Part shown: positions 53,178-62,296 of the stretch, piece by piece
Numbering within the stretch: the stretch's first letter is position 1
How the letters are laid out: the number at the start of each line of letters is the position of its first letter
Assembly: GCF_003096015.2 (NCBI RefSeq)
Contig: NZ_CP029185.2
Span: 977,001 to 1,041,000, forward strand
Reading direction: 5' to 3'
From: Limnobaculum parvum
Lineage (GTDB): Bacteria; Pseudomonadota; Gammaproteobacteria; Enterobacterales; Enterobacteriaceae
Length of the DNA: 64,000 nucleotides
The notes under the pieces: model-generated
Database searches by the model: none
Told to the model about the DNA's origin: nothing
The model's input: the letters and a program-made list of their open reading frames with translations, nothing else
Program-made: the position numbers and the translations under genes

Positions 53178-53804
53178 ATGAAGATCGTTGTAGTTAAGCA
53201 TCCACTGGTTAAACATAAGTTAGGCCTGATGCGTGAAGAAGATATCAGCACTAAACGTTTTCGTGAATTAGCCTCAGAGGTTGGTAGTTTACTAACCTAC
53301 GAAGCAACAGCAGATTTAGAAACTGAAAAAGTTACCATCAATGGCTGGAATGGCCCGGTAGAAATCGAGCAAATCAAAGGTAAAAAAATCACCGTAGTGC
53401 CGATTCTGCGTGCTGGTCTTGGCATGATGGAAGGCGTATTGGAGCACGTTCCAAGCGCACGTATCAGCGTCGTTGGTGTGTATCGTGATGAAGAAACCTT
53501 ACAGCCAGTTCCTTATTTCCAAAAGTTGGTTTCCAATATTGAAGAGCGCATGGCTCTGGTAGTTGACCCCATGTTGGCAACAGGCGGCTCGATGATTGCA
53601 ACCATCGATTTACTGAAAAAAGCAGGCTGTCAGTCAATTAAAGTCTTGGTGTTGGTTGCGGCTCCTGAAGGCGTTGCCGCATTAGAGAAAGCGCATCCGG
53701 ACATTGAGCTATACACCGCCTCTATCGATCAGGGCTTAAACGAGAAAGGTTACATCATTCCGGGGCTGGGTGATGCCGGTGATAAGATCTTCGGTACTAA
53801 ATAG
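53178..53804 (+). CDS. upp: uracil phosphoribosyltransferase
   Basis: Converts uracil and PRPP to UMP. 208 residues, as in E. coli. N-terminal MKIVVVKHPLVKHKLGLMREEDISTKRFRELASEVG, VPILRAGLGMMEGVL, and the PRPP loop VVDPMLATGGSMIATIDLL; C-terminal PGLGDAGDKIFGTK. GGGAGAGGA precedes the ATG. It is followed 457 bp later by uraA, which in E. coli comes much closer. Confidence 0.98.
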   Translation: MKIVVVKHPLVKHKLGLMREEDISTKRFRELASEVGSLLTYEATADLETEKVTINGWNGPVEIEQIKGKKITVVPILRAGLGMMEGVLEHVPSARISVVGVYRDEETLQPVPYFQKLVSNIEERMALVVDPMLATGGSMIATIDLLKKAGCQSIKVLVLVAAPEGVAALEKAHPDIELYTASIDQGLNEKGYIIPGLGDAGDKIFGTK

Positions 53805-54261
53805 TCAGTAAACTGTAAATAGTCAGTAAACTGAGAGATAACAAGGATGTTGTTGCCGGGGCCGGCGTTGATTGCGCTACCTACTCTACCTCTGATAATT
53901 AGGGTGGAGCATCAGTAGCCGGTACCCGTTTGATTATGATAAAAATTTCGCTGAATGACATCACCAACAAGATATCCAATTAGAGATCAGGTCAGTGGGC
54001 ATCGCTCTATTGTGGCGGCGCTCTGAATGGCTGAGTCATAGACAGATAAATATGGGCGACACGATCGCCCATATTTATGGATGCGAGTTGGCTAATCGTA
54101 TGGTGTCTTTACTTAGCGTCCGGGTGTTATCAGGCTAAAAAAATTAGCCTGTAGTAGTTATATAAGTCATAAGAAATTGGTTACAGGCAAGACGAGCGGC
54201 ACCAGTATCAATGTGTAGCAGTGCCGGATAACAACATCATTTCAAATTAGAGGTTTATTTT
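53805..54261. other. long upp-uraA spacer with a tandem duplication and hairpins
   Basis: 457 bases without a supported gene. ATAGTCAGTAAACTG occurs twice, 18 bp apart (53801-53815, 53819-53833), starting at the upp stop codon: a tandem duplication. A 13-bp stem ATAAATATGGGCG / CGCCCATATTTAT (54046-54078) and an 8-bp stem CAGGCTAA / TTAGCCTG (54131-54151) follow; either could end upp transcription or fold in the uraA leader. A 23-codon frame from 53847 lacks a ribosome binding site. Confidence 0.55.
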
Positions 54262-55536
54262 ATGCAACAGCCGTCAATGACCGGCGCACAGCCACCTACC
54301 TGGCAGAACGTTCTGGTGGGAGCTCAAATGCTGTTTGTGGCATTTGGTGCGTTAGTACTGGTACCGCTGATCACAGGGTTAGATACCAACGTAGCGCTGT
54401 TTACCGCAGGCTTCGGTACCTTGCTGTTCCAACTCTGTACTAAAGGTAAGGTGCCTGTATTTCTGGCGTCGTCTTTTGCCTTTATTGTTCCTATCAGCTA
54501 CGGCGTTCAAACCTGGGGGATACCTGCCACCATGGGGGGATTGTTTGCTGCTGGCGTGATGTACATGATTTTTGGTGGGCTGATTAAGCTGCGTGGTTCG
54601 CACATTATTGAAAGGCTGCTGCCACCGGTGGTTACCGGCCCAATGATTGCGATTATTGGCCTGACGTTGGCACCAGCAGCGGTCAACATGGCATTAGGCA
54701 AAAGTGGTGATGGTGGTTCAGTGATTCTGGGGGATTACCGTACTGCGCTGTTCATTTCAATGCTGTCGCTGTTGACCACGTTACTGGTCGCCGTTTGGGC
54801 TAAAGGTATTTTCCGTTTAATCCCCATTTTGTCCGGTATTGTGGTGGGCTATGTCACGGCATTATTGATGGGTGTTGTTAACTTCCAACCAGTGTTAGAT
54901 GCGCCGTGGTTTGCTATCCCTAATTTTACCGCGCCGGAATTCCACTGGCAGGCCATTCTGTTTATGTTGCCGGTAGTTATCGCGCCAACCATTGAACACG
55001 TCGGCGATATTATGGCGATTAGTTCGGTTTCCGGTAAAGACTATGCGAAAAATCCTGGCCTGCACCGTACGCTGGCCGGTGATGGCTTGGCCACTTCGGC
55101 AGCAGCCTGCTTTGGTGGTCCACCGTGTATTACCTATGCAGAGGTTATTGGAGCAGTAACCCTGACCCGCAATTTTAATCCATTAGTGATGACCTTTGCT
55201 GCCTGTTGGGCGGTGTTCATGTCATTTATCGGTAAAATTGGTGCTTTCCTGAATACCATTCCATCGGTGGTCATGGGCGGTATTATGGTTCTGCTGTTTG
55301 GTTCTATCGCCGCGGTAGGTATCAATATCCTGGTGAAAAACCGGGTGGATATGTCTATTGCGCGCAACCTGTGTATCGTCTCTATCGTTTTGGTATTCGG
55401 TATTGGCGGCATGGTATTTAATTTTGGTCAGTATTCACTACAGGGTATTAGCCTGTGTGGTGTGATTGCAATTCTGTTAAATCTGATCCTGCCTAAAGCG
55501 CCGGTTTATCCTGAAACAGAGAAATCAGTCCATTAA
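54262..55536 (+). CDS. uraA: uracil:proton symporter UraA
   Basis: Inner-membrane uracil permease of the NCS2 family, 424 residues with about 14 hydrophobic segments. Family features: QNVLVGAQMLFVAFGALVLVPLITGLD, the substrate-site segment APTIEHVGDIMAISS (with Glu and His), and FGGPPCITYAEVIGAVTLTRNFNP. Works with Upp to salvage external uracil. hda follows on the same strand 92 bp later. Confidence 0.96.
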   Translation: MQQPSMTGAQPPTWQNVLVGAQMLFVAFGALVLVPLITGLDTNVALFTAGFGTLLFQLCTKGKVPVFLASSFAFIVPISYGVQTWGIPATMGGLFAAGVMYMIFGGLIKLRGSHIIERLLPPVVTGPMIAIIGLTLAPAAVNMALGKSGDGGSVILGDYRTALFISMLSLLTTLLVAVWAKGIFRLIPILSGIVVGYVTALLMGVVNFQPVLDAPWFAIPNFTAPEFHWQAILFMLPVVIAPTIEHVGDIMAISSVSGKDYAKNPGLHRTLAGDGLATSAAACFGGPPCITYAEVIGAVTLTRNFNPLVMTFAACWAVFMSFIGKIGAFLNTIPSVVMGGIMVLLFGSIAAVGINILVKNRVDMSIARNLCIVSIVLVFGIGGMVFNFGQYSLQGISLCGVIAILLNLILPKAPVYPETEKSVH

Positions 55537-55628
55537 GTTGGCAACCGGCAACCTTGTGTTGTCGGTTCTCCCCCTCACTTCGGTATGATAAACTGCATCG
55601 ATTTCCAATTTTTTAGTTTGAGGTGTTT

Positions 55629-56330
55629 CTGAATACATCGACGCAGCTATCGTTTCCTCTCTATCTTTCTGATGACGAGACGTTTGCCAGTTTTTATCCC
55701 GGCGAAAATGCGTCACTGCTTTCTGCTATTCATTCCGCACTGGAGCAGGATCACAGCACTTATATCTATTTCTGGTCTGGGGATGCCAGCGGAAAGAGCC
55801 ATTTGTTAAATGCAGCCTGTTCGGCACTGTCTCAAAAGGGCGTCGCGGTAGGTTATGTGCCGCTGGATAAGCGAACCTATTTTGTGCCCGAAGTGCTGGA
55901 TGGTATGGAACAATTGGCGCTGGTCTGCATTGATAATATTGAATGTATTGCCGGTGACAGTGAGTGGGAAATGGCAATCTTCAACCTGTACAACCGCATT
56001 CTTGAAACAGGGTTTACCCGTTTGCTGATTAGCGGTGATGTTCCACCCCGTCAGTTAAACTTGTCATTACCCGATTTGGCTTCACGCTTAGATTGGGGGC
56101 AAATCTACCGATTACAGCCATTATCAGACGAAGATAAGCTTCAAGCTCTGATTCTACGGGCAAAACTACGCGGTTTTGAATTACCGGAAGACGTGGGGCG
56201 TTTTTTGCTTAAACGACTCGAGCGGGATATGCGAACGCTGTTTGAAACGCTGGATCGTTTAGATTCGGCATCTATCACGGCCCAGCGTAAATTAACCATT
56301 CCTTTTGTTAAAGAAGCTCTGAAGCTCTGA
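55629..56330 (+). CDS. hda: DnaA inactivator Hda, with a CTG start codon
   Basis: AAA+ protein that with the DNA-loaded clamp stimulates DnaA-ATP hydrolysis and prevents over-initiation. N-terminal clamp-binding motif QLSFPLYL; P-loop region SGDASGKSHLLNAA; sensor regions LLISGDVPPRQL and DLASRLDWGQ; C-terminus LTIPFVKEALKL. There is no ATG near the start. CTG 55629 lies 5 bases after GAGG (55620-55623) and gives 233 residues, exactly the length of E. coli Hda, which is known to start at CUG. A GTG at 55623 overlaps the ribosome binding site and is rejected. Confidence 0.93.
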   Translation: MNTSTQLSFPLYLSDDETFASFYPGENASLLSAIHSALEQDHSTYIYFWSGDASGKSHLLNAACSALSQKGVAVGYVPLDKRTYFVPEVLDGMEQLALVCIDNIECIAGDSEWEMAIFNLYNRILETGFTRLLISGDVPPRQLNLSLPDLASRLDWGQIYRLQPLSDEDKLQALILRAKLRGFELPEDVGRFLLKRLERDMRTLFETLDRLDSASITAQRKLTIPFVKEALKL

Positions 56331-56362
56331 AACTATAGGCTTCATGCGTCATTTCATAACGT

Positions 56363-56803
56363 TCAGGGCTGAAAACGCTCAAAATCAGTTCTGGTTTCAC
56401 CCAATGGACCATAAGTCACATTAATAATCAGCTCATCGAGATCGGAAACCATCGAGTACGGCAGATCTTTATTGGCTTTTTTCATGGCTTGATAGAACGG
56501 CTGATAAAAGTCAGCGGTTTGCCCTTGAGGGTCGTATTTGAGGCTGACATAAAACACCGGATAATCGCTGCTATTGCATAGTTTGGCGGCGGTGACATCA
56601 ACGCCATACTTGGCTAGAACATCTCTGGTTGCTGGTTTCCAGTCTTTCAGTACCACATCCTGACAGTCATGGGTTATTTCGGTAAATAGCTTGGTTTTTT
56701 CCAGTGACGGAATATGCTCATTGGCGAAAATGCTGCCGGAAATAACCAGGCAGGCAGAGAGCAGGCTACCCATAAATAATGAGTGTAGATACGGCTTTTT
56801 CAT
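56363..56803 (-). CDS. secreted protein of unknown function
   Basis: 146 residues with a signal peptide (cleavage probably at FAN/EHIPS), so periplasmic or outer. Two cysteines in the mature part (HDCQDVV, KLCNSSD) could pair. Family not recognised. The ATG at 56803 is 6 bases after AAGGA; the directly preceding ATG (56806) is an alternative. Lies between hda (convergent) and yfgD on the same strand; in E. coli there is no gene here as far as I recall. Confidence 0.7.
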   Translation of the reverse strand: MKKPYLHSLFMGSLLSACLVISGSIFANEHIPSLEKTKLFTEITHDCQDVVLKDWKPATRDVLAKYGVDVTAAKLCNSSDYPVFYVSLKYDPQGQTADFYQPFYQAMKKANKDLPYSMVSDLDELIINVTYGPLGETRTDFERFQP

Positions 56804-56833
56804 CATTCTTCCTTAAACAACATAGGGATAGAT

Positions 56834-57184
56834 TCAGATAATTTCTAATACATTCTCTGGTGGTCGACCTAACCGTGCATGATCACCAACCACCACGATG
56901 GGGCGCTCAATCAACTTAGGATTTGCCGTCATGGCGTCAATCAGTACCTGTTCTGATGCATCGGCCAGATTTAACGCTTTGTATAGATCTTCTTTAGTGC
57001 GGATTAGCTGGCGCGCAGAGCTAAAATTCAGCTGTTTTAACAGCGTGTGAATCTGTTTATTATCCGGTGGCGTGTCCATATATAAAACAACATCAGGCGT
57101 AATCCCTTTTTCTTCCAGCATCTCCAGCGTTTTTCTACTGGTGCTGCAACGCGGGTTATGAAAAATAGTTACTGTTCTCGTCAT
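56834..57184 (-). CDS. yfgD: arsenate reductase-like protein YfgD (ArsC family)
   Basis: 116-residue thioredoxin-fold protein. Begins MTRTVTIFHNPRCSTSRKTLEML with the catalytic-type Cys13; PNKLIERP region reads TANPKLIERPIVVVGDHARLGRPPENV, the ArsC/Spx family hallmark. E. coli YfgD is annotated as arsenate reductase-like, without proven arsenate activity, and there are no ars genes around. ATG 57184 (AGGAGA upstream) equals the E. coli start; the frame is open further upstream into bepA. Follows bepA on the same strand by 25 bp. Confidence 0.9.
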   Translation of the reverse strand: MTRTVTIFHNPRCSTSRKTLEMLEEKGITPDVVLYMDTPPDNKQIHTLLKQLNFSSARQLIRTKEDLYKALNLADASEQVLIDAMTANPKLIERPIVVVGDHARLGRPPENVLEII

Positions 57185-57209
57185 TATTATTGTTCTCCTG
57201 AGGCCATTC

Positions 57210-58676
57210 TTAAGATCTTTCAAACTGCTTAAAGCGCTGCTGCAACTGGCGTAGCTGGTCGATACGTGCATCATAACGTGCTTGTTTCAGGCTTCCAACC
57301 TGCACAGAAGAACTGGCTGTGGTGAGCAGATTAATCGCCTGATCGAGACGGCCTAGCAATGCCATGCTCTCGGCCCGGGCAGCCAGCTCTTCATCACGTA
57401 GTCCCTGATCGGCAGCGGCTTTAGCCAGCAAGTCCCAACCGTTAGGATCTTCCGGATGGCTATAGGTATAGCGATTCAGCAGCGTGGTGGCCTTAGCTGC
57501 CTGACGCGCTTCAATATAGGCATTACCCAGATTGAGCTGTAGCACGGCACTATTTGGCTGGCTCTTAATCGCTTGTTCTAAGCGGCTAACGGCCTGTGGA
57601 GCACGGTTCTGTTCCAGATCGATATCGGTGGCAAGATCGAGAAACCAAACATTACTTGGCTGTTGGGTTAGCAGCGGCTGAATGACGTTACGAGCTGCAT
57701 CGTACTGTTTTGATTTGTAGTAGAGAATGGCTTGACCATATTTTCCGGCCATCTGCTCACGCGCATTGCCTTTTTTATACTCATCCAGCATAAATTGGCT
57801 TATCCCATCCATATCGCCATACATGCCCAGTATCCGTAGTTTAGCGAACAGGTAATCCTGAGAAGACGCAATAACTTTATGGCCCAGTTGTTCAGCACGA
57901 CTGCGCGTATCAGACATTCTGCTATCAGGCATAGGGTGGGTTAGTAGCATTTCTGGAGGCTTGCTGGCATAGCGATATTTGTCTGCCAGTTTTTGCATAA
58001 AGTCTGGCATGGCCATTGGGTCAAAACCTGCACGCTGCAGTACGCGGATGCCAATGCGGTCAGCTTCTTGTTCATTGGACTGGGTAAAACTGATCATACC
58101 CTGTTGGGTTCCGGCGATAGTGGTGCTCAATGCTGCCATACCTGCCTGCGGGTTGGCCATCGTCAATAAAATAGACCCTAAAGCGCCTACCCAAGTAAGC
58201 GGTGCGTTACGCTGCTGTTCTTCCATGGCGCGAGCTAAATGGCGTTGAGTCACGTGTGAAATTTCGTGCGCCATGACTGAAGCCAGTTGGTTTTCATTGT
58301 CTGTTTCGCGAAATAGCGAAGAGTGAAGCACGACATTGCCCCCAAAGAAGGCGAAGGCGTTGATCTCATTATTTTGAATGAGATAAAAATGGAAGGGTGT
58401 TTTTACCGCATCGGCTTTGGCAACCAGCCTTTGACCCAGGCTATTAACGTAATCAGTCAGCAGTGGATCGTAAATCAGTGGTGCACCAGAACGCAGTTGC
58501 CGCAGGTAAAAATCTCCCATCAGCAATTCTTGATTGATACTGAGAGTCCCACCAGCAGTGGTACCAATATCTGGCAGGTCACTGGTAGTATCAGCAATAA
58601 CTGGAATGGCTAGGCTGCATAGCAGCGTACTACTTAATAAGGTGGCGAGTAAGGATTTACCAAAACGGGTCGACAT
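57210..58676 (-). CDS. bepA: periplasmic metalloprotease/chaperone BepA
   Basis: Helps LptD assembly and degrades misassembled outer-membrane proteins such as BamA. 488 residues: signal peptide (about 1-29), M48 protease domain with the zinc motif HEISH (H137, E138, H141) and downstream EQEADRIG, and a C-terminal TPR region (about 310-488). The length is one more than in E. coli. Operon with yfgD; bamC of the Bam machinery is 4 kb away. Confidence 0.96.
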   Translation of the reverse strand: MSTRFGKSLLATLLSSTLLCSLAIPVIADTTSDLPDIGTTAGGTLSINQELLMGDFYLRQLRSGAPLIYDPLLTDYVNSLGQRLVAKADAVKTPFHFYLIQNNEINAFAFFGGNVVLHSSLFRETDNENQLASVMAHEISHVTQRHLARAMEEQQRNAPLTWVGALGSILLTMANPQAGMAALSTTIAGTQQGMISFTQSNEQEADRIGIRVLQRAGFDPMAMPDFMQKLADKYRYASKPPEMLLTHPMPDSRMSDTRSRAEQLGHKVIASSQDYLFAKLRILGMYGDMDGISQFMLDEYKKGNAREQMAGKYGQAILYYKSKQYDAARNVIQPLLTQQPSNVWFLDLATDIDLEQNRAPQAVSRLEQAIKSQPNSAVLQLNLGNAYIEARQAAKATTLLNRYTYSHPEDPNGWDLLAKAAADQGLRDEELAARAESMALLGRLDQAINLLTTASSSVQVGSLKQARYDARIDQLRQLQQRFKQFERS

Positions 58677-59088
58677 ATCGATATTAATTCCAGAAGTTTA
58701 TTAGCCTACAGAACACACTCTGATGCTTATGCAGCAGGAGCTGTTTTCCCTAAACCTACATTTGTCTGTATTTTCCCGAGAAAACCATCGGGTTACCTTA
58801 AATCTTATCGTGTTAACAGCTGATTTGTTGTTATTATAGCGATAGCTTCGGTTAGCCATCCTTCAGTATGCAATACAGGATAAATTATCACTGTTATGCG
58901 GCGGTTGCACCGAATAACTGAAGCTTCGTAGAGGCATTTTCGAACGAGTATTTATTCGCTTGGTGATGTAGACAACGAATATCATGTTTTGTCCTGTCTA
59001 TTTTTGTTCTTCATATGGGTTTTTTATTTGAATCTATATGAAGAATTGAAACAGATTCAATGAAAGATTTTCTCCCCCGGAGGTTGTT
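58677..59088. other. divergent bepA-perM region with interleaved inverted repeats
   Basis: 412 bases without a gene. Close to perM two inverted repeats interlock: TTCTTCATAT (59007-59016) with ATATGAAGAA (59036-59045), and TTGAATCT (59028-59035) with AGATTCAA (59053-59060). This order could form an H-type pseudoknot in the perM leader RNA or mark overlapping operators. GGAGG before perM at about 59080. Confidence 0.5.
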
Positions 59089-60156
59089 ATGTTGGATATG
59101 TTGTCTCGCTGGTATCGCCGGCGTTTCACCGACCCCCAAGCCATAGCGCTACTGATTATTTTAGTCGTAGGCTTCGGTATTATCTATTTTTTCCATGGCA
59201 TTTTAGCGCCGCTATTAGTGGCGATTGTACTGGCCTATTTATTGGAATGGCCAACCACCAAAATACAAGGTCTGGGGCTTTCTCGCGGGTTGGCGGCGAC
59301 CAGTGTTGTCATCTTGTTTGGTGGAATAATGTGCGTTGCCATTCTGGTCGTGATGCCAGCCGCTTGGCAACAAGGGGTGACTCTGGTTGCAGATCTGCCA
59401 AAGATGCTTAATCGTTTTCATGACTTTGCCGCAACGCTTCCTGCTCGTTATCCGGCGCTGGTTGACGCGGGCATTATTGATTTGTTTGCGGAAAATTTGC
59501 GTACCAAACTGGCGGGGCTGGCGGATTCGGTGGTGAAATACTCGATGGCATCACTGATGGGGTTATTAACACTGGCGATCTATTTGATTCTAGTACCACT
59601 GATGGTCTTTTTCTTGCTGAAAGATAAGCGGCAGATGATTTATGCGGTACACCGCATATTACCTCGTAATCGAGGGCTAGCGGGTAAAGTATGGCTGGAG
59701 ATGAATCAACAAATCACCAACTATATTCGCGGCAAAGTGGTAGAGATGGTGATTGTTGGCGTGGCGACCTATCTGGTGTTCTGGTTTCTGGATATGCGTT
59801 ATTCCCTACTGCTGGCGGTGCTCGTTGGAATATCGGTATTAATTCCTTACATTGGCGCGGTGCTGATCACTATACCGGTGTTTATTGTGGCGTTATTTCA
59901 GTGGGGGATTGGGCCTGATTTCTGGACGCTGGTGATTGCCTATCTGGTGGTGCAAGGGCTGGACAGCAACTTACTGGTGCCATTTTTATTCTCAGAGGCC
60001 GTTAACCTGCATCCGTTGGTCATTATTCTGTCGGTTGTGATTTTTGGCGGGTTATGGGGTTTTTGGGGGGTGTTCTTTGCCATTCCTCTGGCCACACTGG
60101 TTAAAGCGGTTATTCACGTTTGGCCGGACGATCTGATTGCAGAAAACCTGCGTTGA
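59089..60156 (+). CDS. perM: AI-2E family transporter / putative permease PerM
   Basis: Inner-membrane protein of 355 residues with about 7-8 hydrophobic segments and the family segments YFFHGILAPLLVAIVLAYLLEWP, LVPLMVFFLLKDKRQM, ISVLIPYIGAVLITIPV, and LVVQGLDSNLLVPFLFSEAVNLHPLVII. It belongs to the family that includes TqsA (YdgG), an autoinducer-2 exporter; the substrate of PerM is unknown. Divergent from bepA, convergent with bcp, as in E. coli. Confidence 0.95.
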   Translation: MLDMLSRWYRRRFTDPQAIALLIILVVGFGIIYFFHGILAPLLVAIVLAYLLEWPTTKIQGLGLSRGLAATSVVILFGGIMCVAILVVMPAAWQQGVTLVADLPKMLNRFHDFAATLPARYPALVDAGIIDLFAENLRTKLAGLADSVVKYSMASLMGLLTLAIYLILVPLMVFFLLKDKRQMIYAVHRILPRNRGLAGKVWLEMNQQITNYIRGKVVEMVIVGVATYLVFWFLDMRYSLLLAVLVGISVLIPYIGAVLITIPVFIVALFQWGIGPDFWTLVIAYLVVQGLDSNLLVPFLFSEAVNLHPLVIILSVVIFGGLWGFWGVFFAIPLATLVKAVIHVWPDDLIAENLR

Positions 60157-60170
60157 AAAGACGAGACAAA

Positions 60171-60203
60171 CAACGGCTACCTCCCCTGATGGGGTAGCCG
60201 TTG
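60171..60203. terminator. terminator between convergent perM and bcp
   Basis: 11-bp stem CAACGGCTACC / GGTAGCCGTTG with an inner CCCC/GGGG pairing option, followed by CTAGAAAAA; likely bidirectional. Confidence 0.75.
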
Positions 60204-60216
60204 CTAGAAAAACCCC

Positions 60217-60690
60217 TCAACGGTTACCGTTAAGATAGTTAAGTACAATCTCATGGTGGTTGTTGGTTTTGAAATCATCAAAGACGTTTTCGATTTTTCC
60301 GTTAGCGCCAACTAAAAAGCTGATGCGATGAATGCCGTCATAGGTTTTGCCCATAAAGGTTTTTTCACCCCAAACGCCAAACAGTTCAGAGACTTGGTGT
60401 TCTTCGTCGGAAAGCAGCGTAAAGTTCAGCAGATCTCTTTCAACAAAGCGAGAGAGCTTTTCTGGTTTATCGGTACTGATACCCAAAATGTCCACGCCGA
60501 GTTTTTTCAGATCATCCATGTTGTCCCGTAATCCGCAGGCTTGTACGGTGCAGCCTGGGGTCATGGCTTTTGGATAAAAATAGATAAGAACTCTCTGCCC
60601 TTTAAAATCACTCAGGCTGATATCTTCACCATCTTGATCCGGGAGTGTAAATTCAGGGGCGGTATCACCGGCTTTTAATGGGTTTATCAC
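60217..60690 (-). CDS. bcp: thioredoxin-dependent thiol peroxidase Bcp
   Basis: Atypical 2-Cys peroxiredoxin of 157 residues that reduces peroxides. Peroxidatic Cys47 and resolving Cys52 are in TPGCTVQACGLRD. Other family parts: GDTAPEFTLPDQDG and KTYDGIHRISFLV. Starts with GTG (60690) after AAGGA. 15 bp downstream of gcvR on the same strand, as in E. coli. Confidence 0.96.
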   Translation of the reverse strand: MINPLKAGDTAPEFTLPDQDGEDISLSDFKGQRVLIYFYPKAMTPGCTVQACGLRDNMDDLKKLGVDILGISTDKPEKLSRFVERDLLNFTLLSDEEHQVSELFGVWGEKTFMGKTYDGIHRISFLVGANGKIENVFDDFKTNNHHEIVLNYLNGNR

Positions 60691-60705
60691 TAGTTCCTTC
60701 CTTTT

Positions 60706-61257
60706 TCATGCTTGTGGATTGATTACGATGTTAATACTGCCTTGTGCATTTAATTCTGTACAGAGGCGATAGAAATCTTGTTCAACCTTTTTATGTGTGC
60801 CGGTCAGGGCACTGTGTAACGTTATCTCAATATAAAGCTTAGCTTCTTTTGTTATTTCGCACGTGCTGGTTTTGGAAGTAAGTTCAGCAATGCTGGTTTC
60901 TGCTGCATCAAATAAGTTGGTAAAACGTTCAATTAAGTGGGGGGAATCTTTTACTTCTACTTTTACCCACATCGTGACCGGCATGGGAGGACGAGGGTGC
61001 TGAGTTGTGCGCTTCATCACAATCAAGAGCTCTAATTCAACACCTTTTTGTGGCAGAGTAGATTCGAGCAACATCATGGCGCTCCATCCACCGGAAAGCA
61101 GCATAATAAAAGTAAATTCTTCACCCAACAGTGCCAGACGGCTATCCTCTATATTACAGCCGCAGCTACTGACATGCCGGGTAATCGTATTGACTATTCC
61201 CGGACGATCGGTACCCAAGGCGGTAATGACAAGGTAATATTCAGATTGCTGTGGCAC
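60706..61257 (-). CDS. gcvR: glycine cleavage system transcriptional repressor GcvR
   Basis: 183-residue protein with two ACT domains that binds GcvA and blocks activation of gcv genes when glycine is low. N-terminal YYLVITALGTDRPGIVNTITRHVSSCGCNIEDSRLALLGEEFTFIMLL and C-terminal CTELNAQGSINIVINPQ match E. coli GcvR; the C-terminal tail is shorter. Operon with bcp, divergent from dapA. Confidence 0.95.
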   Translation of the reverse strand: MPQQSEYYLVITALGTDRPGIVNTITRHVSSCGCNIEDSRLALLGEEFTFIMLLSGGWSAMMLLESTLPQKGVELELLIVMKRTTQHPRPPMPVTMWVKVEVKDSPHLIERFTNLFDAAETSIAELTSKTSTCEITKEAKLYIEITLHSALTGTHKKVEQDFYRLCTELNAQGSINIVINPQA

Positions 61258-61401
61258 GTTAAAACTTCCTGCCTAAAAATGGTGATACTATGGTAAACAT
61301 AAAAAAATCACCCAGACAAGCAGTTAGAGTGATGTTGTTGCTTGCTTTTCGCTATTGGTCAAAAGTACCATGTTCGGTATATCTATTAAGGGGAATCGCT
61401 T

Positions 61402-62280
61402 ATGTTTACGGGAAGTATGGTTGCACTGGTAACGCCAATGGACTCAACAGGTTCAGTTGACCGTGCTAGTTTGAAAAAACTGATTGATTATCATGTGGCT
61501 AGCGGCACTTCTGCGATAGTTTCCGTAGGCACCACAGGGGAATCAGCCACGCTTAATCATAATGAACATGTTGATGTGGTGAAATTAACGTTAGATTTAG
61601 CCGATGGTCGTATTCCTATCATCGCCGGGACTGGCGCTAATGCCACGGCGGAAGCTATTTCTCTGACCCAGCATTTCAATGATACCGGTGTTATCGGTTG
61701 TTTATCCGTAACACCCTATTACAATAAGCCAACTCAGGAAGGTTTATTCCAGCATTTTAAAGCGATCGCCGGGCATACTGATTTACCTCAGATCCTTTAT
61801 AATGTTCCTGGTCGCACCGGTTGTGATATGTTACCTGAAACCGTTGCCCGTTTAGCGGAAGTACCAAATATTGTTGCATTGAAAGATGCAACCGGTAACT
61901 TAAGCCGGGTTAGTCAAACTCAGGTGCTAGTAGGAAATGATTTCAAATTACTCAGTGGCGACGATGCGACCTCTTTAGAGTTTATGCAGTTGGGTGGTCA
62001 CGGTGTAATTTCTGTTACGGCAAACGTTGCTGCACGTGAAATCGCAAAATTATGCGAATTGGCTGCACAAGGAAACTTTGCTGAAGCTCGTTGTCTTAAT
62101 GAACGGTTAATGCCTCTACATCTGAAATTGTTTGTTGAATCTAACCCAATTCCAGTGAAGTGGGCATGTCATCGTTTAGGTTTAATTGCTGATGATACGA
62201 TGCGGTTACCAATGACTCCGCTGGCGCAAAGTGCCCGGCCGATAGTTGAACAGGCGTTAAAGTCTGCTGGTCTGCTATAA
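61402..62280 (+). CDS. dapA: 4-hydroxy-tetrahydrodipicolinate synthase
   Basis: First committed step of the diaminopimelate/lysine pathway; condenses pyruvate with aspartate semialdehyde. 292 residues as in E. coli. Schiff-base Lys161 in VALKDATGN, TTGESATLN and the catalytic Tyr in LYNVPGRTGCD are present. AAGGGG lies upstream of the ATG. bamC follows 16 bp later, so dapA-bamC is probably cotranscribed, as in E. coli. Confidence 0.98.
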   Translation: MFTGSMVALVTPMDSTGSVDRASLKKLIDYHVASGTSAIVSVGTTGESATLNHNEHVDVVKLTLDLADGRIPIIAGTGANATAEAISLTQHFNDTGVIGCLSVTPYYNKPTQEGLFQHFKAIAGHTDLPQILYNVPGRTGCDMLPETVARLAEVPNIVALKDATGNLSRVSQTQVLVGNDFKLLSGDDATSLEFMQLGGHGVISVTANVAAREIAKLCELAAQGNFAEARCLNERLMPLHLKLFVESNPIPVKWACHRLGLIADDTMRLPMTPLAQSARPIVEQALKSAGLL

Positions 62281-62296
62281 ATCTTAGGAAAAATTA

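Noticed and set aside
53847..53918. 23-codon frame in the upp-uraA spacer
   Set aside because: AAGG abuts the ATG directly, which is too close to act as a ribosome binding site; the peptide is unremarkable.
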